Positions 42,491 through 54,330 of a stretch of DNA of 64,000 nucleotides are shown in pieces (position 1 is the stretch's first letter; each line of letters starts with the position of its first letter). The translations under genes were made by a program, and so were the position numbers. The notes beneath the pieces are model-generated. The model was not told the DNA's origin. It saw nothing but the letters and a program-made list of their open reading frames with translations, and did no database searches. The DNA is from Blastobasis lacticolella (Eukaryota > Arthropoda > Insecta > Lepidoptera > Blastobasidae): positions 4,605,428-4,669,427 of the forward strand of contig LR990049.1 of assembly GCA_905147135.1 (NCBI GenBank), read 5' to 3'.

Positions 42491-43567
42491 ACTTTGTTTT
42501 ATTTTCTTGCGCAAATATCAATATTATAAGCAAGCCTATACATCTGGCTACGATACTAACTAAACACAATGATATCTTTGTATCTGTTTGTATTTGCGCT
42601 GAACGCTCGATGTTAAGTGGCAAATTCCCCGCAGACCGGTCCACAAAATAATCGACAACACATCGAAACTCTGGACAATAGGTATTCATACAGAAAAATT
42701 GATATTGAAATGAAGCCAGCTGAACGGAACACCAAATAAAATGCTAAACTCATGCATTCGACGTTGCACTTATTCTGGATATTGCTTTAGTGAAATATAA
42801 ATTTTTGCTATTATTAGGGTATTTTATATAGTAGTGTTTGAACTTTTACACCTGCAAAAATTAAAAGACCTTCAAAGCATACTTAAATAAAAAATCCCAC
42901 CAAAAACCTCATAACTGGATCTGTGTATGGCATTGTAGCTCCCGACTGTTAAGACGGATTTCCATGCGGCCTACGTTATCTAAAAGCCAGTTTAATCCAG
43001 GTGGTTCTCAGCTTTGTTTCATTCAAATCAGTTTAGTAGTTTACAAAATAATTAAGTAGGTGTATGTGTAGATAAATAATCTGCTATTTTCCGACGTTTT
43101 CCTTTCGGTTAGGTTAGTTAACCTTTTTTTTTTCAATGGTATTGATTTATGATACGTATATTGAATAAGTATTGCTAATTATAACCGATACTTGCTTAAA
43201 TGTCGATTTACGCCCCGGACCCGTTACCACGGGGACCACATTATATATCGGGATAAATTATAGCCTATGTGCTATTATGATCTACGTTACTTCGAATTTC
43301 AACGAAATCCTTTCAGTAGTTGTCTCTAGCACTAATAATATAAGAGAGGATTGATTTACTACATAAAGCTATGACGTACCTACATACGATACAATATTTA
43401 GCCATTAATCTACCAGAATACCGACATGAACGTCGAACCTCGTGAAACAAGAGAGCTAATGACGTTTACCCTCGCGTCGCATTCGCACAGCCTCAGCCGG
43501 GTTTACCCGGGAAAAGTGTAAATTGTGCAGAGCGCCATTTGCATGAGTGTTTCTGACGCGCTCTGGA
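42491..43567. other. Intergenic, nothing recognised
   Basis: No supported feature; short frames at 42327-42689 and 43172-43354 are unremarkable. Confidence 0.3.
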
Positions 43568-43850
43568 AATTGTCATCATTATCATTATATCAGCCGAAAG
43601 ACTGGGCTGGGCATAGGCCTCCCCCAGAGATCTCCACAAAGGCCGGTCCTGTATCTTCCGCAGCCAGCTGGTACCTGCGATCTTTACCAGATCGTTTTTC
43701 CACCTTATGGGAGGCCTACCGACGCTGCGTCTTCCGGCACGTGGTCGCTACTCGAGAACTATACTGCCCGATCGGCCATCTGTTCTTCGAGCTATGTGCC
43801 CTGCCCGCTGCCACTTTAGCCTGGCAAATCCTTTTTGCTATGTCATATGT
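43568..43850 (-). mobile_element. RTE-like fragment, best preserved antisense copy
   Basis: Long run of RTE antisense phrases: 'ggcctcccccagagatctcc', 'cagccagctggtacctgcga', 'gggaggcctaccgacgctgc', 'gagctatgtgccctgcccgc'. It produces the open frames seen across the + strand here, which are not genes. Confidence 0.7.
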
Positions 43851-45603
43851 AGAACATTGTATCGAAGATAATCTACTGTTTTTAAACCCTCGACGAGAAA
43901 CAGGGGTGTTATATGTGTGTCATGTGTATTGTGAATCTGTGTCTGTCTGTGGCATCGTATTTTCGGAACGGTTGGGCCAATTTCGATGCGGTTTTCTATA
44001 TTTGACCGCCACTTTAATCGAGATAACTATTACCTATGTTTCATTAAAATCGGTTTATGTCTACGCAATAAGTTGAAATAAAAATCTTGGTGAGTGGGTT
44101 TCTAGCAAACGATTTTAAATTCCTCTGTGGGAGTTCTAGCTTGATATATTGGTGGGTTGCCCGTTTGCAGTAGGTATTCTAATTTACTTTTCAAATACAG
44201 TAGCGAGTTTAGTAATCGGACGGTTCAGTAAGTAGCGGCCTAACTTGGAAAACTAGTTCAGTTTTATGGCATTTCTGCGCGCATTTCTTAACCACAAAAT
44301 TTGGATGACCGCGGGAGATGCGCATTAGTTGTAACAATTATAACAATAGAATGTACGTACTTTAAGCCAATAGTACTAATCATCGCCTGCCGCACTCTCA
44401 CAGATTTTTCGTTGTAATTTCAAATCGCGTGAGCGTGGCGACTCGTGTAAAAGCGGTGACGCGGTGTATAAGCGGTTGTGCGTCTCGCGGACTTTTTTGT
44501 CGCCAATAGTTATAGAGTCTAGGACCTGGGAGGTGATCTTTAGTATTAAAGTCATTATTGTCTTTCCGCGATCTATGAACGTAGAGTAACAGATTATAAA
44601 TCCATGAATTAAAAAAAAAAAAAAAAAATTGTGTACAATAAATAATAAGAATGATTAATTTTAATATAATAATTTGGGTTGGTTTCTCGTGTCTATCTTT
44701 ACTCTCACCAGTGTGCCAAAACATTTCTGAAGGCAGACATTTCTTACTTACAAAATAATTGATCACTGGAATTTTAATGATATAATAACTTATATCAAGG
44801 AAATTTATTCCACCCGATAGTCATCTAAAGGCCTTTAATTATCATTTTACAGCCGCAATAACGTTAATGTGAAGCCACTGAGCCATATTTTATTTCAATT
44901 ACATCCAATTTGACCCAATATATTATTCTATTCAAAACATTAAAGGCGAGTTTTCACCGTTTGTACACAAATAACCCATTGTTGTCATAATTGCTGCAAT
45001 TATTTGGATACAAATATAAATCGAGTTATAAATACGGATACTGATCCTGAAAATGTTGTAGTATTATTTGTAAATAATTTAGATCTAGGCGGATAGAGTG
45101 AAGGCTGCAGGTGGAAAGTAATATAGTAAGCCGAGATCATTGCATTTTGCTTTGGTTCTATGTCCAGTAATATACTGATATAGACTGATGATCATTACAT
45201 GAATCTTTCTGAATTGAGTATTTATTTATTTATTCGTATGGCATTAATAGCCGAGTCACTTATTTTAACCCAGGTAATTAATGTACACTAAAACTACAAG
45301 TAAATATCAGTACGATCACCGAGTCGCTGCTAAATTGATAATGGTATGGGCTAAAGCGATTAAGTACATATGACTGAGTTTAATTTATGTAACTGTATGG
45401 AAATAAACAAATAAATAAATAATTTATAACTTGATGCAGTGAAGATCCAGTTACAATAATTGTTATTTTAATTGACATTACATTTTGCAATCTTGCATCT
45501 TGCTTGATTTAACTTTTTGTACAAATTAATTCGGGGATTCACAAATTGCAATGATATGTTATGCTGTATACATTTTTAAGTGCCGCACAGGTTGCATAGA
45601 TAT
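43851..45603. other. Intergenic with a poly(A) run
   Basis: 44609-44628 holds 18 A's after 'aatccatgaatt', which could be the tail of an unidentified + strand retroelement or processed copy occupying about 44310-44628. Nothing else is supported. Confidence 0.3.
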
Positions 45604-46281
45604 TCACTTTCGAAACCATTTAGTCTGACATTCTGCTCCACTAATATAGGTTGTAATGCACCTATTACCAGGATTTGTAGGAAATATAACAAAATTCCTC
45701 ATCCCTCGTACATGTAACTTTAATTCATCAGGTTTCACCAGGTTTTGCACAAATTTTTTAGTTTCATCACTAGTTTTATCTTTGTCTGCTGAGAATATAG
45801 CAATGCTTCTAGTGCTCGTGGGACGAACCGATGAGTTATTACTTGTTCTTACTATGTCGGCAAAGGAAGGGCTTGTTGTACATTTTTGAGCGGAAACATG
45901 GCTTTGCTTTAGGTCTGATATAAGGTCATTCGTAACTTTCTGTTCACTCAATTTTTGAATTGACGAGATGTATTTTTGCTTTATTGATTGGTATTGGACA
46001 GCCAGCTGAGAGACTCCTCCCATAATATTTCTGCTGATGCTGCTAATTTTAAGTTTTTGTTCCGAGTTCAGCTTACCTTCACTAGATATAACGCAAATCT
46101 CGTTAAGGTAATGTTCTATAGATGAAAGCCAACTAGATATCTCGGCAGTCGAGACAGCTTCGCTGGCCGGGGTCGAACTTGCAGTGGGGGGCTCTGAAGT
46201 CGTCGTGGCTGGATCCACATGTTGACGTTCGGGAGGAGACCTGCGTAAAATCCTCTTACTTCTATTAAACGCACTATCCAT
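45604..46281 (-). CDS. R1-clade-like ORF1 (Gag) fragment
   Basis: A 225-residue minus-strand frame. The N-terminus is Ser/Thr/Pro-rich with 'RSKRILRRSPPERQ'; a helical middle ('ISSWLSSIEHYLNEI', 'LAVQYQSIKQKYISSIQKL') is followed by 'SPSFADIVRTS', an 'SYADAV.TS'-like motif, and 'LHVRGMRNF', close to the 'VRGMRN' of R1-clade Gag proteins. The usual zinc knuckles are absent because the frame breaks off after 'ECQTKWFRK'. The rest of the element is missing, so this is a 5' fragment of a non-LTR retrotransposon rather than a host gene. Confidence 0.55.
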   Translation of the reverse strand: MDSAFNRSKRILRRSPPERQHVDPATTTSEPPTASSTPASEAVSTAEISSWLSSIEHYLNEICVISSEGKLNSEQKLKISSISRNIMGGVSQLAVQYQSIKQKYISSIQKLSEQKVTNDLISDLKQSHVSAQKCTTSPSFADIVRTSNNSSVRPTSTRSIAIFSADKDKTSDETKKFVQNLVKPDELKLHVRGMRNFVIFPTNPGNRCITTYISGAECQTKWFRK

Positions 46282-47529
46282 TATTATTTAAACATATGTT
46301 ATTTTGTATAGTTTACGCAAATTCACTGCACTGTACTTAGTCTCAGTATGAAAATGTGCTGACACAGATTCTACACTTTATTGTTATATCATCTTCATTA
46401 AACACGAATGCTAAACGAAACGTCTGTTCACGGCTGTGTGTTCTATGAATAATAAGTATGTATTTAAAAGTATCTAGTATATCAGTTATCTAGCACCCAT
46501 AGCACAAGATTTACTTAGTTTGGGGCTAGATGGCGCTATGTGAATTTATCCAAGATTATGTATTTTATTATTATTATCTGACTATTTATATATTCGCTTA
46601 CAGATAATAAAAAACTATTATTAATATTTAAAAATAACCTTACTCTAATAAAAAAAAGCCTTAATATTAATGAAAGATGAAAAATTTTGTCAAGATCCCC
46701 CGAATTTGGAATATTATACTTGTATTATGGCCGGCGCTGACCGCGTCTTTACCTTTGCGTCACCCCCTACCTGGGTGAGCTCGTTAAATTATCCCTTTGT
46801 TTTCCGTAGTTTCTTTACGGTTGAACAGAAATTAATTAATCCTATTTTAATACATAATAACTATTTAGTTTGAGTTTGAAACATTGTGATTAATTTTGTA
46901 AACATAATAGTATGGGCTAGAACGAGCCTGAAATAAATGTTTCTTTTATTGGCTTATTAATTGTGACTCATAAATGACCTACAATTAAAAACCCTCCAGT
47001 TATGTGGAGAAGGCTCATCTCTAGCATGCAGTAGACTGAAAAATGTTGTTGATAATAATGAAGTATATAAGCAAGTAGGCATGCCTTATAAATGTCATAC
47101 AGGTGACGGATGAGTAGGCGAGCATAGGCGAAATGTACTCATAATTCGTTCCACAGCTGTAACGACCCCAAACAAATCCATATAAACATTTCCAACTTGG
47201 AAATCGAATCGAGTCGAGCCAGGGTACTCAATTCCTTCGCCTTCCGTTACATTAGCTGTTGCAAAAATAAACTCTGCAAGATTAATGGCCTCTGAAAACC
47301 GCTGATGTCCAAGAGACGCCAAGTTGGTTGCTTTACATGATTGATTAGAGAAATTACCGGAGATTTGTGTACACGTCAGGCGTTTTGGAAATAAGACGGT
47401 GTCTATAAACGCGAGCTTAGTCTGTTTGGATAAATTAACCTTAATTTGGTTGTGCCATAAGTTTAATAAAGTAAATTATTTCTGTGACCAATAGCTCTTT
47501 TCTGAGATAAGTACATTAGTTGATCACTA
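46282..47529. other. Intergenic, element scrap only
   Basis: 46490-46560 ('gcacccatagcacaagattt', 'ggggctagatggcgctatgt') is a repeated motif block. The rest shows nothing supported. Confidence 0.35.
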
Positions 47530-47890
47530 ACCGATGCTCTTACGGTAAGGGAAAAACATCTCCAAAAAGGTCAGTCCTGTGCCTTCCGCATCCAGCGGGT
47601 ACCAGCGATGTTTACTGAAGTGGCTCCCTATCCGACGACGTCGAAATTTGAGGATCCTTACTCTCCTTCAATCGATTGTATAAATTTAGCATTTATTTAT
47701 GTATAGTATCGTCTACCTTTTTCGATCACATTTTTTCACGGTTGACTGGTAGATAAGGCTACTTTAGCATTAAGTCCGCCAATGTACCTTTAGTGCATAC
47801 AATTTTCATAAATAAATAAATAAATGTTTACCAGGTTATCGGTCCACCTTGTGGGAGGCCTACCCACGCTACGACTTCCGGTAAGGAAAG
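47530..47890 (-). mobile_element. RTE-like fragment split by a nested insertion
   Basis: 'tcctgtgccttccgcatcca' and 'gtaccagcgatgtttac' lead up to 47615; 'accaggttatcggtccacct' and 'gggaggcctacccacgctac' continue from 47830. The gap is the 208-bp insertion below. Confidence 0.7.
47616..47823 (+). mobile_element. Nested 208-bp retroelement 3' end
   Basis: Bounded by the exact duplication ATGTTTAC (47608-47615, 47824-47831). It starts 'tgaagtggctccctatccga', contains 'ggctactttagcattaagtc' and ends in (AAAT)n. A 5'-truncated non-LTR insertion into an older RTE fragment. Confidence 0.8.
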
Positions 47891-48439
47891 TATTTTTCCC
47901 TTTTAAGTAGAAAACATCCGCCGCACCACGGCAGAAACTACACCCGAAATATACCGAGATCCCTGTAGTGACGTCATGTAACATGCTCAATTTGATAGGG
48001 CCCGACAGGGGCCGCAATTTACCATTATTTATCGCGTCCGTAGATTTATAGCGGCCCTCCGTGAACTGCGCCTTTATTAGCGCGACCCGGGCCGACTTGT
48101 AAACAGCTCACCTTCTTGCCTCCAATGGATATTAATATGGGAACGCGGAAACTCTGTGCGTTGTCGGTACGGTCGTGGGTACCCATATGGGTACTCGTAT
48201 GTAGTAGTTTTTGTTTGATTCTTTCAAATAATTACAGGCATGTGGCGTTTCATCACAGTGACAAAGCACCTGCGGTTCTACATTTTTGTTACCTGCTACC
48301 TAAATGCATGAATTGTATATGTCATAGGCGATAGTTACCACTTACCATCAGGTTGGCTGTCTGCTCATTTATCCCTGACTAGCATTCAAGGTAGAATAAG
48401 CCCCAGCCATAGGAAAACTAATTAAATCGGTGATATCAG
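47891..48439. other. Intergenic, nothing recognised
   Basis: A mixed stretch with higher GC at 48020-48110; no supported gene. Confidence 0.3.
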
Positions 48440-48590
48440 AATAGAGGTTCCTAGGGAGGCCTAAGAAGCGATAAAATAACATCGTTGAGCCTGCCGTTAA
48501 TGCCGAAGACCTTGCGAAGTGGAGAAGAAAGTATAGCAGTAGTTAAGAATAGTGGGCCCTGACAGAAGCCGGGGTTACCGATAGAATCAA
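48440..48590 (+). mobile_element. RTE-like 3' end, worn
   Basis: 'ctagggaggcctaagaagcg', 'atgccgaagaccttgcgaag', 'gtggagaagaa' and 'gtgggccctgacagaagccg' follow the RTE 3' order; the (GAT)n tail is lost. Confidence 0.6.
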
Positions 48591-49849
48591 AGTGTGGTTT
48601 GTAGCAAGTTGTGAGCAGTAAATTATACTATGGTTAGTTTTATTATAGTTACGAGTTCCGCGCTACGAGCTACGATTTAAATAATAGAAGTTATGAAGAA
48701 TGAATTATTCTTTCTCTCATCACTTTTTGATCATTTTTAAATTTTTCGGATAATAGTTCAATTGGTGGTTATGTTATGCATTCAGAGGTGAGTGGTCTGC
48801 TGGAGTTGATATCATTACGTGAGTTGTGAGTTTATGAGTTATGGGAGAGTTTAATTGGGTGAATGTTCTGTTGATGTTTCAATATTTCAATATATTTCAA
48901 TAGTTTCACTGCGATAGACGCTTGCGCGCGGGGCGCTTCCCACGTTTGGACGCGCACTTTTGTTCATTTAAGAAATCTGATTTACGTTGTTGGCTTTTAC
49001 CCACGAATCACCATTCAGGAATATCATTTCCAAAAATAACCTTTATTTGAATATATTTTATTTTCTAGGGAGGCATACATACTGACGGTTCACCTGATGG
49101 AAAGTGGCTACCGTCGTCCAGGACATCTGCAACCTAAGGAGAGCGGATGCGGTGCTGGCCTTTGAAGTACCTGCAGACATGTTACCATAATTATCTCTGA
49201 AAACGGTGCGGTCGATTTGATGATGACAATGATGATCTCTGAAAAAGTGTTTTGGTGATTATATTTTGATTTTTACCTTTTCGATGTGAAACGTCCTTAA
49301 AATCACGCTGAAACATTAGGAATACCAAGTCAGAAAGTGGACCATAAAGGTGTATATCGTCTTACCTAAATAACTGCAAAACAGGCAGTCAGCTCGCTGT
49401 TTTGACCTTGAAATTGAGTCGGGGGCGGGTGGGGCGGTAAACGAGCGCATCCGCGCATTTCTATTTAATTGTAACTCACGACTCACACGTCACGGTGGTT
49501 GAATTTTTTGAGTTTTTCTACAATAATCGATCCATATAAAAATAGGTGTAATTTGGACAATATTTATAGTAAACATAAGCAAAACGTGTCGGCTTCAGTC
49601 CGTGCAAGAGCCAGCAAAAATACAAATCACGGTTTTCGCCGTCAAAAGGGGGCCACGGGCCACACGTGGGTACTCCAATGTTCGGCGCTGAGCGAACGAG
49701 GCGGTTTCGAGAGCGTCTCGAACCTGCCCAGCTTAGTAAATGGCACCTACTCCGCGAGCACAACTAAATCTGCCAACCTCCCCGCGAGCATAGACGTTTT
49801 ACTTTAAAGCGGCCGTGTATGCCGACATAGCCCCATCCGATCCTTTTTT
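48591..49849. other. Intergenic, no supported gene
   Basis: 49060-49160 ('actgacggttcacctgatgg') looks like a repeat scrap. 49600-49800 is GC-richer, with open frames on both strands, but no start context, motif or splice evidence supports a gene. Confidence 0.3.
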
Positions 49850-50095
49850 GCCAAAATTGTGGTTGTGGTGGGATCATGGTTTTTTAAGCTGCACGAGTCG
49901 CTTAGTTCCTTTATAGTGCGTCGGCTAAGGAATGGAATACGTTGCCTGCGAATGTGGTCTCTAATAATTATGATCTAGACGCCTTAAAGGCGACAGTGAA
50001 TAAATTGGCTGTTCTGCCTGGCATGCTTCGTCATCGGCTGCACCGTCACTTACCACCAGGTGAGATGGCGATCAAATGCCTGGCTAGTCTAATTT
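49850..50095 (+). mobile_element. Non-LTR reverse transcriptase C-terminal fragment
   Basis: The frame reads 'RLRNGIRCLRMWS'-like sequence with a shift, then 'NYDLDALKATVNKLAVLPGM', 'HRHLPPGEMAIKCLASL', homologous to the end of the element at 40750-40880. Confidence 0.6.
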
Positions 50096-50399
50096 TATAA
50101 GATGTAAACAGAAGGAATAATTAACACAATATGAACTAGGAAAATCGATTTATTATTTTATCACAAATACATCAGCACGAGTATATAGATCGATCTCCAC
50201 GCGTCACCGCAACACGATGCCCGCTATTTTAACAAAAAATAATCAAACAAAATGTCTACCCACATGACCTCTAAAATAAATCAACACAATACTTCTTTAT
50301 CTAACATTCCAATTAAACTAATCATTCGCGAGTGATATCCATGGAACAAATTAATGATCGATTTTATGGAACTGCTCAGCTCAGCAATTAATTAATTCA

Positions 50400-50540
50400 G
50401 CACACCATTTAAACAGTATGGCTCAGCATTTTTTCAGCTCAGCTCGGATCAGCTTAGCTCAGCTCAACGTTGCTTGGCTTGGCTCAACTCGGCTTCTCTG
50501 TCTCCTCAAGGCAGCTCAGCGAAACAGCTCAACTCTCTTT
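50400..50540 (+). repeat. Degenerate CAGCTC-type low-complexity run
   Basis: Irregular repeats of 'cagctcagctcgg', 'cagcttagctcagctcaac', 'ggcttggctcaactcggctt'. It looks like an expanded, decayed 5- to 10-bp motif. Confidence 0.6.
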
Positions 50541-52579
50541 CTCTTACAAAGATAAACCTCTATGCGAATTTCGGATGTCACTCAGCGGCAATCAGCACGA
50601 ATGCACACAGTAAGAAAGAATACTTACAATATTCCTTTCAAGTTATTCAGCTATACACATTTCTCCACTGAAGTGTTTAGGAAACATGAACCCATACCCC
50701 ACTGCAGATAAGTGCAAACTAAGTTATTAGTAATCCAGTGCAGGGTACACGCAACCTTTTGCTCGGGAAAGCAAAGCCTGAGAGTTGTATTACCATTTTT
50801 ATAGCGACGTGTCTGCGTATTATGCAGATTGCCGTTCGTGGGGTAACGACCAAGGCGCACGATGTACGGACGCCGAGAGTAAGAGGCAGCGGGAGCGGAC
50901 AGTTTCAACGGTCTAGAGTCAATATTTCAATTCTTATGTAGGGATAAGCTTTATCATTCTCATTTATATTGATTGGTAAACATTTTATGTGTGCTTTCTA
51001 CCCAATGGAAAGCACGGTGACTGTCGGTCGTAATATCTGCGATTTATGCATTTTGGTTTTATATAGTTCAGACCCGCAGGTTCGTGACCACGTACTTACT
51101 ACTGGAGACTTTTGAAGACTTCATGTTATGCCTTGTGATTACGCTGGCCCTTATCTTTCCAAACCTGAATACAACAATACAAACATTGTTGCTTCGCTGA
51201 AATAAATAAGGCTATAAGTCATGTGTATCAGGGCGGACTCTTGAGGCTTGACAGAGTACTGCCACCGGCAGTACTCATTAAAAAGTAGTATAGGGCACTA
51301 TGTCATTGGCTTTTTCAATGTGGCACAAGCTTTTGATCCTAACATTTGAGAAACGTATCAATTTTCGCCTAATATTTTTTAGCAATCTAGAAGACTGACC
51401 TGATTCTCAAAGAGACTTATCAAGCGATAACGATGGTGTGTGATATAAATGTACCTAATCACTCCAACGATGAGATTATATAGATCAAAGAACCAATTAC
51501 AGCTTCATTATTAGATTCTGTGATTGGTTATGATTTGTAATTGAGTGTGCATTTAACTATGAAATTGATATCTAAAATTAACCCCTACAAAGCCTACTAT
51601 AACTTGACATATTTCCTAAACTAGTGAACCGATATTAGTGAAACTATTTTGATAAACCTCGCAAGACCCGAGACCTAAGGGAGCCACCAAGTTCCCGAAT
51701 GAGTGGCTTTGAAATAAACAAAATTGCCTCGAAATCGGTTTATCCGTTCTGGAGCTACGGTGCCACAGACAGACATACAGATACACAATTCAAACTTACA
51801 ACACCTCTTTTTTTAAAGTATAGACAGTGAAAACAGGAAATAATGACAGAGCATCTGAAAAAGCTTGTCGTATTTGAAGATGCATACTGTGAGCAGCGAT
51901 CTAGTTACCATCGTGTTTGCAGGATATCCGAGTCTTCAAAATCTGGACGCCCACGCCGACTTGACAAAGCCCCCTAGGCCGTTTCAGCAACCCCTGCAGG
52001 CCCCCAATCTCCAACCCACAGCGGTACCCCTCTGGGTCCTCCGCTATCATTCCACCAGCGGACGCTCCGCAAGGAGTGACATCCCCATGGGGTGTCCCAT
52101 CCAGCCAGCCTTCCAGGCTACAGGCGGCCCCAGGTGAAGTTTAGCAAGTACGCGCTTAGGTTTTTCGTAGCGAGTCTTGCATAATAAAGGTAGCACATGC
52201 GAGCTCTCGTGGATGTGAGAGATTCAATCATAGGGCCCCAGCCCCACAAGTTAAATTGCAGAATATTTAATCCCTTAAACACTGTTTGAATATGTAACAA
52301 AGTTGAAGAAATCCGACAGTTGTCAACAGTGATTACAAATCAGAGTTACCTACGCTTTCAATACCGCAGGCTCACTATTGCTTTTAGATTTTGCGCCACA
52401 GGCGAATGTGTTCTGAAAGCGAGTGTTCGCTAATCTATGCAAACCCTGTTTAAGATTGACTTGTTTGCGGCGCTCCGGCTGTGTAAGGACAGATTACTGA
52501 GCCCGATACACTTGCGGGCCTAATTTGACTGAGAAACGTTCAAGGGGTTAAACTTTTCCTATTATTCTATAGTAGTAGA
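50541..52579. other. Intergenic, GC-rich block unassigned
   Basis: 51900-52140 is strikingly GC-rich ('ccccatggggtgtcccatcc', 'caggcggccccagg') and could be the 5' end of a retrotransposon; I cannot assign it. 51600-51830 includes 'cgttctggagctacggtgcc', a phrase from dispersed elements. No gene is supported. Confidence 0.3.
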
Positions 52580-52830
52580 TACGGCGCGACTTCGTTCGCG
52601 TGGCGTCCTACCCCTATCCTACCCTACCCTACACTTATCCTGCACCTGGCACCTACCCTACATGTACTTTACTCCTACCTACCCCTTTTTTTCTTGCTTT
52701 TAATCACTCTATCTATTGTTGAAAACTGCATTAAAATCCGTTGCATAGTTCAATAGATCTAAGCGTACAGATACATAGGGACAGACGACGGGAAGTTTTT
52801 AGATTTTTACTATATATTATAGTTTACTAC
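52580..52830 (+). mobile_element. CTAG-type dispersed element, short array
   Basis: 'cggcgcgacttcgttcgcgt', a degenerate CTAC-rich centre of about 70 bases, then 'tattgttgaaaactgcatta', 'cgttgcatagttcaatagat' and 'catagggacagacgacggga'. The same family as 23040 and 61510, without minisatellite growth. Confidence 0.6.
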
Positions 52831-52904
52831 TAATGTTATAAATGCGAAAGTTGGACTTTGGAAAATGCAAATCGGTGAAAGAAAATTTGATAGTAGTAAT
52901 AGTG

Positions 52905-53270
52905 TTATAAAGTGTAGTGTAGTATAGTGTTTAAGAGAGGTAGGGCATAGCGGGGTATCCCGTTCGAATTGGAGCCGCCCGACTGGAGAAGTACCTCCAC
53001 CTTACAGAATACCGCAGCTAAACAATATTCTATTAAATAGTATTGTGTTTCTGCCGGTGAGTAAGGCTGCCAGTTCTCCATGGGGTGGGAATTTGGGGAA
53101 CCGTGGCTTTGGCAGTGAAGGAACATTTGCCTTTTTTGCTGCCAGAGTAACGTGTTATAGAGGTGGGCAACGCATTGGCGATACTCTTGGTGTTGCTAAT
53201 GCCTATAGGCAGTGGTGACCACTTTCAATCAGGTGGCCCGCTTGACTGTTTGCCTACCGCATGACAAAAA
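52905..53270 (+). repeat. Dispersed repeat 'family 2'
   Basis: Aligned with 23860-24206 from 'agagaggtagggca' on, and with the inverse of 9400-9605; ends 'cgcatgacaaaaaaaaaa'. Confidence 0.65.
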
Positions 53271-54059
53271 AAAAATTTTGGTACTCATTCATGTCGTAAC
53301 TACAAAGCGGTTGATTGAATTTAGCAGAAATGTATCTTATAGGCTAGAATAACACATAAGCTTTTATTTATTACGTAATTCAGTGTGAATTTGACTGTGT
53401 AGCATATTTTACACGACAATTTGTGTTTTTTACTTAAAAGTAACGCTTAAATACGATTGTCGCCCCTCCGGAATCGTGATCCCTCAAAACACACTTGAAA
53501 ATTTACATGTTTCCAGACATCAACCTTAAAATGTTGAGTACAAATTGGCTCTTCTCGTCTATTTTCATATATGCTTTTCTATTTGCCTCTCTGAAAGAAT
53601 AATAAACAATAAAACTAGCATTCAGGATCCGTTACCGTACAGATATGTATTTAGGTTACCTAAGTAGTTGAAGCTTTACCACTCACTCCCACTGCTGCAG
53701 CTCATGTTTAGCCTGGATAGTCAGCCATGAGATTATCATAATATGAAACACTAAATTTGGTTTTGTACGCCTTGCTTGCTCGTTAACTTTGCTCTACCTA
53801 ATATAAAAAAATACAACGGCGACCAAAAAATCCACTGAGTTTTCTTGCTCCAGCACGTCCGAGGACAAGCTAGAACCTGCAATAAACATAAATAAGTACC
53901 AGATGTAAGAAATTAAACAAGATTCTTTATTTTGTCTATTGAAATATTAAATTTTCTCCCTCAAATGTGTCGACCGATTTCGATGTGTATTTTTTAATTG
54001 AAACTTCGTTATAATCTCAATTTGTAGATTATTCTATCAGCAACGACCTAACCTAAAGG
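53271..54059. other. Intergenic, nothing recognised
   Basis: No supported feature. Confidence 0.3.
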
Positions 54060-54330
54060 AGTTACTTTTAATTATGGAACTCCAAATTGGTCGCGAGCTG
54101 TGCAGTCACGCACACTAAGGTTGTGGAATGAACTACCTGGAGAGGTTGTCCGTGGAGAGTACGACATGGAGTTCTTTAAGAAAGGGGTGAAAAGGTTTTA
54201 ACATGGTAGTCGCCGCGTGTAGTCGATGCTCCTAGTCTTGCAAACGTGCTTAGGCTGCTGTGACTGCTTACCCTCAGACAGGCCGTAAGCTTGTTTGCCA
54301 CCTTAGTAGTATAAAAAATAACTTCTAAAA
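54060..54330 (+). mobile_element. CR1-like retrotransposon 3' end
   Basis: Sense-strand copy of the 12.3-kb fragment: 'ctccaaattggtcgcgagct', 'cacactaaggttgtggaatg', 'gagttctttaagaaaggggt', ending 'cttgtttgccaccttagtag'. Confidence 0.75.

Noticed and set aside
43525..44076. 183-codon frame on the + strand
   Set aside because: Lies over antisense RTE sequence that recurs at 8527 and 47530.
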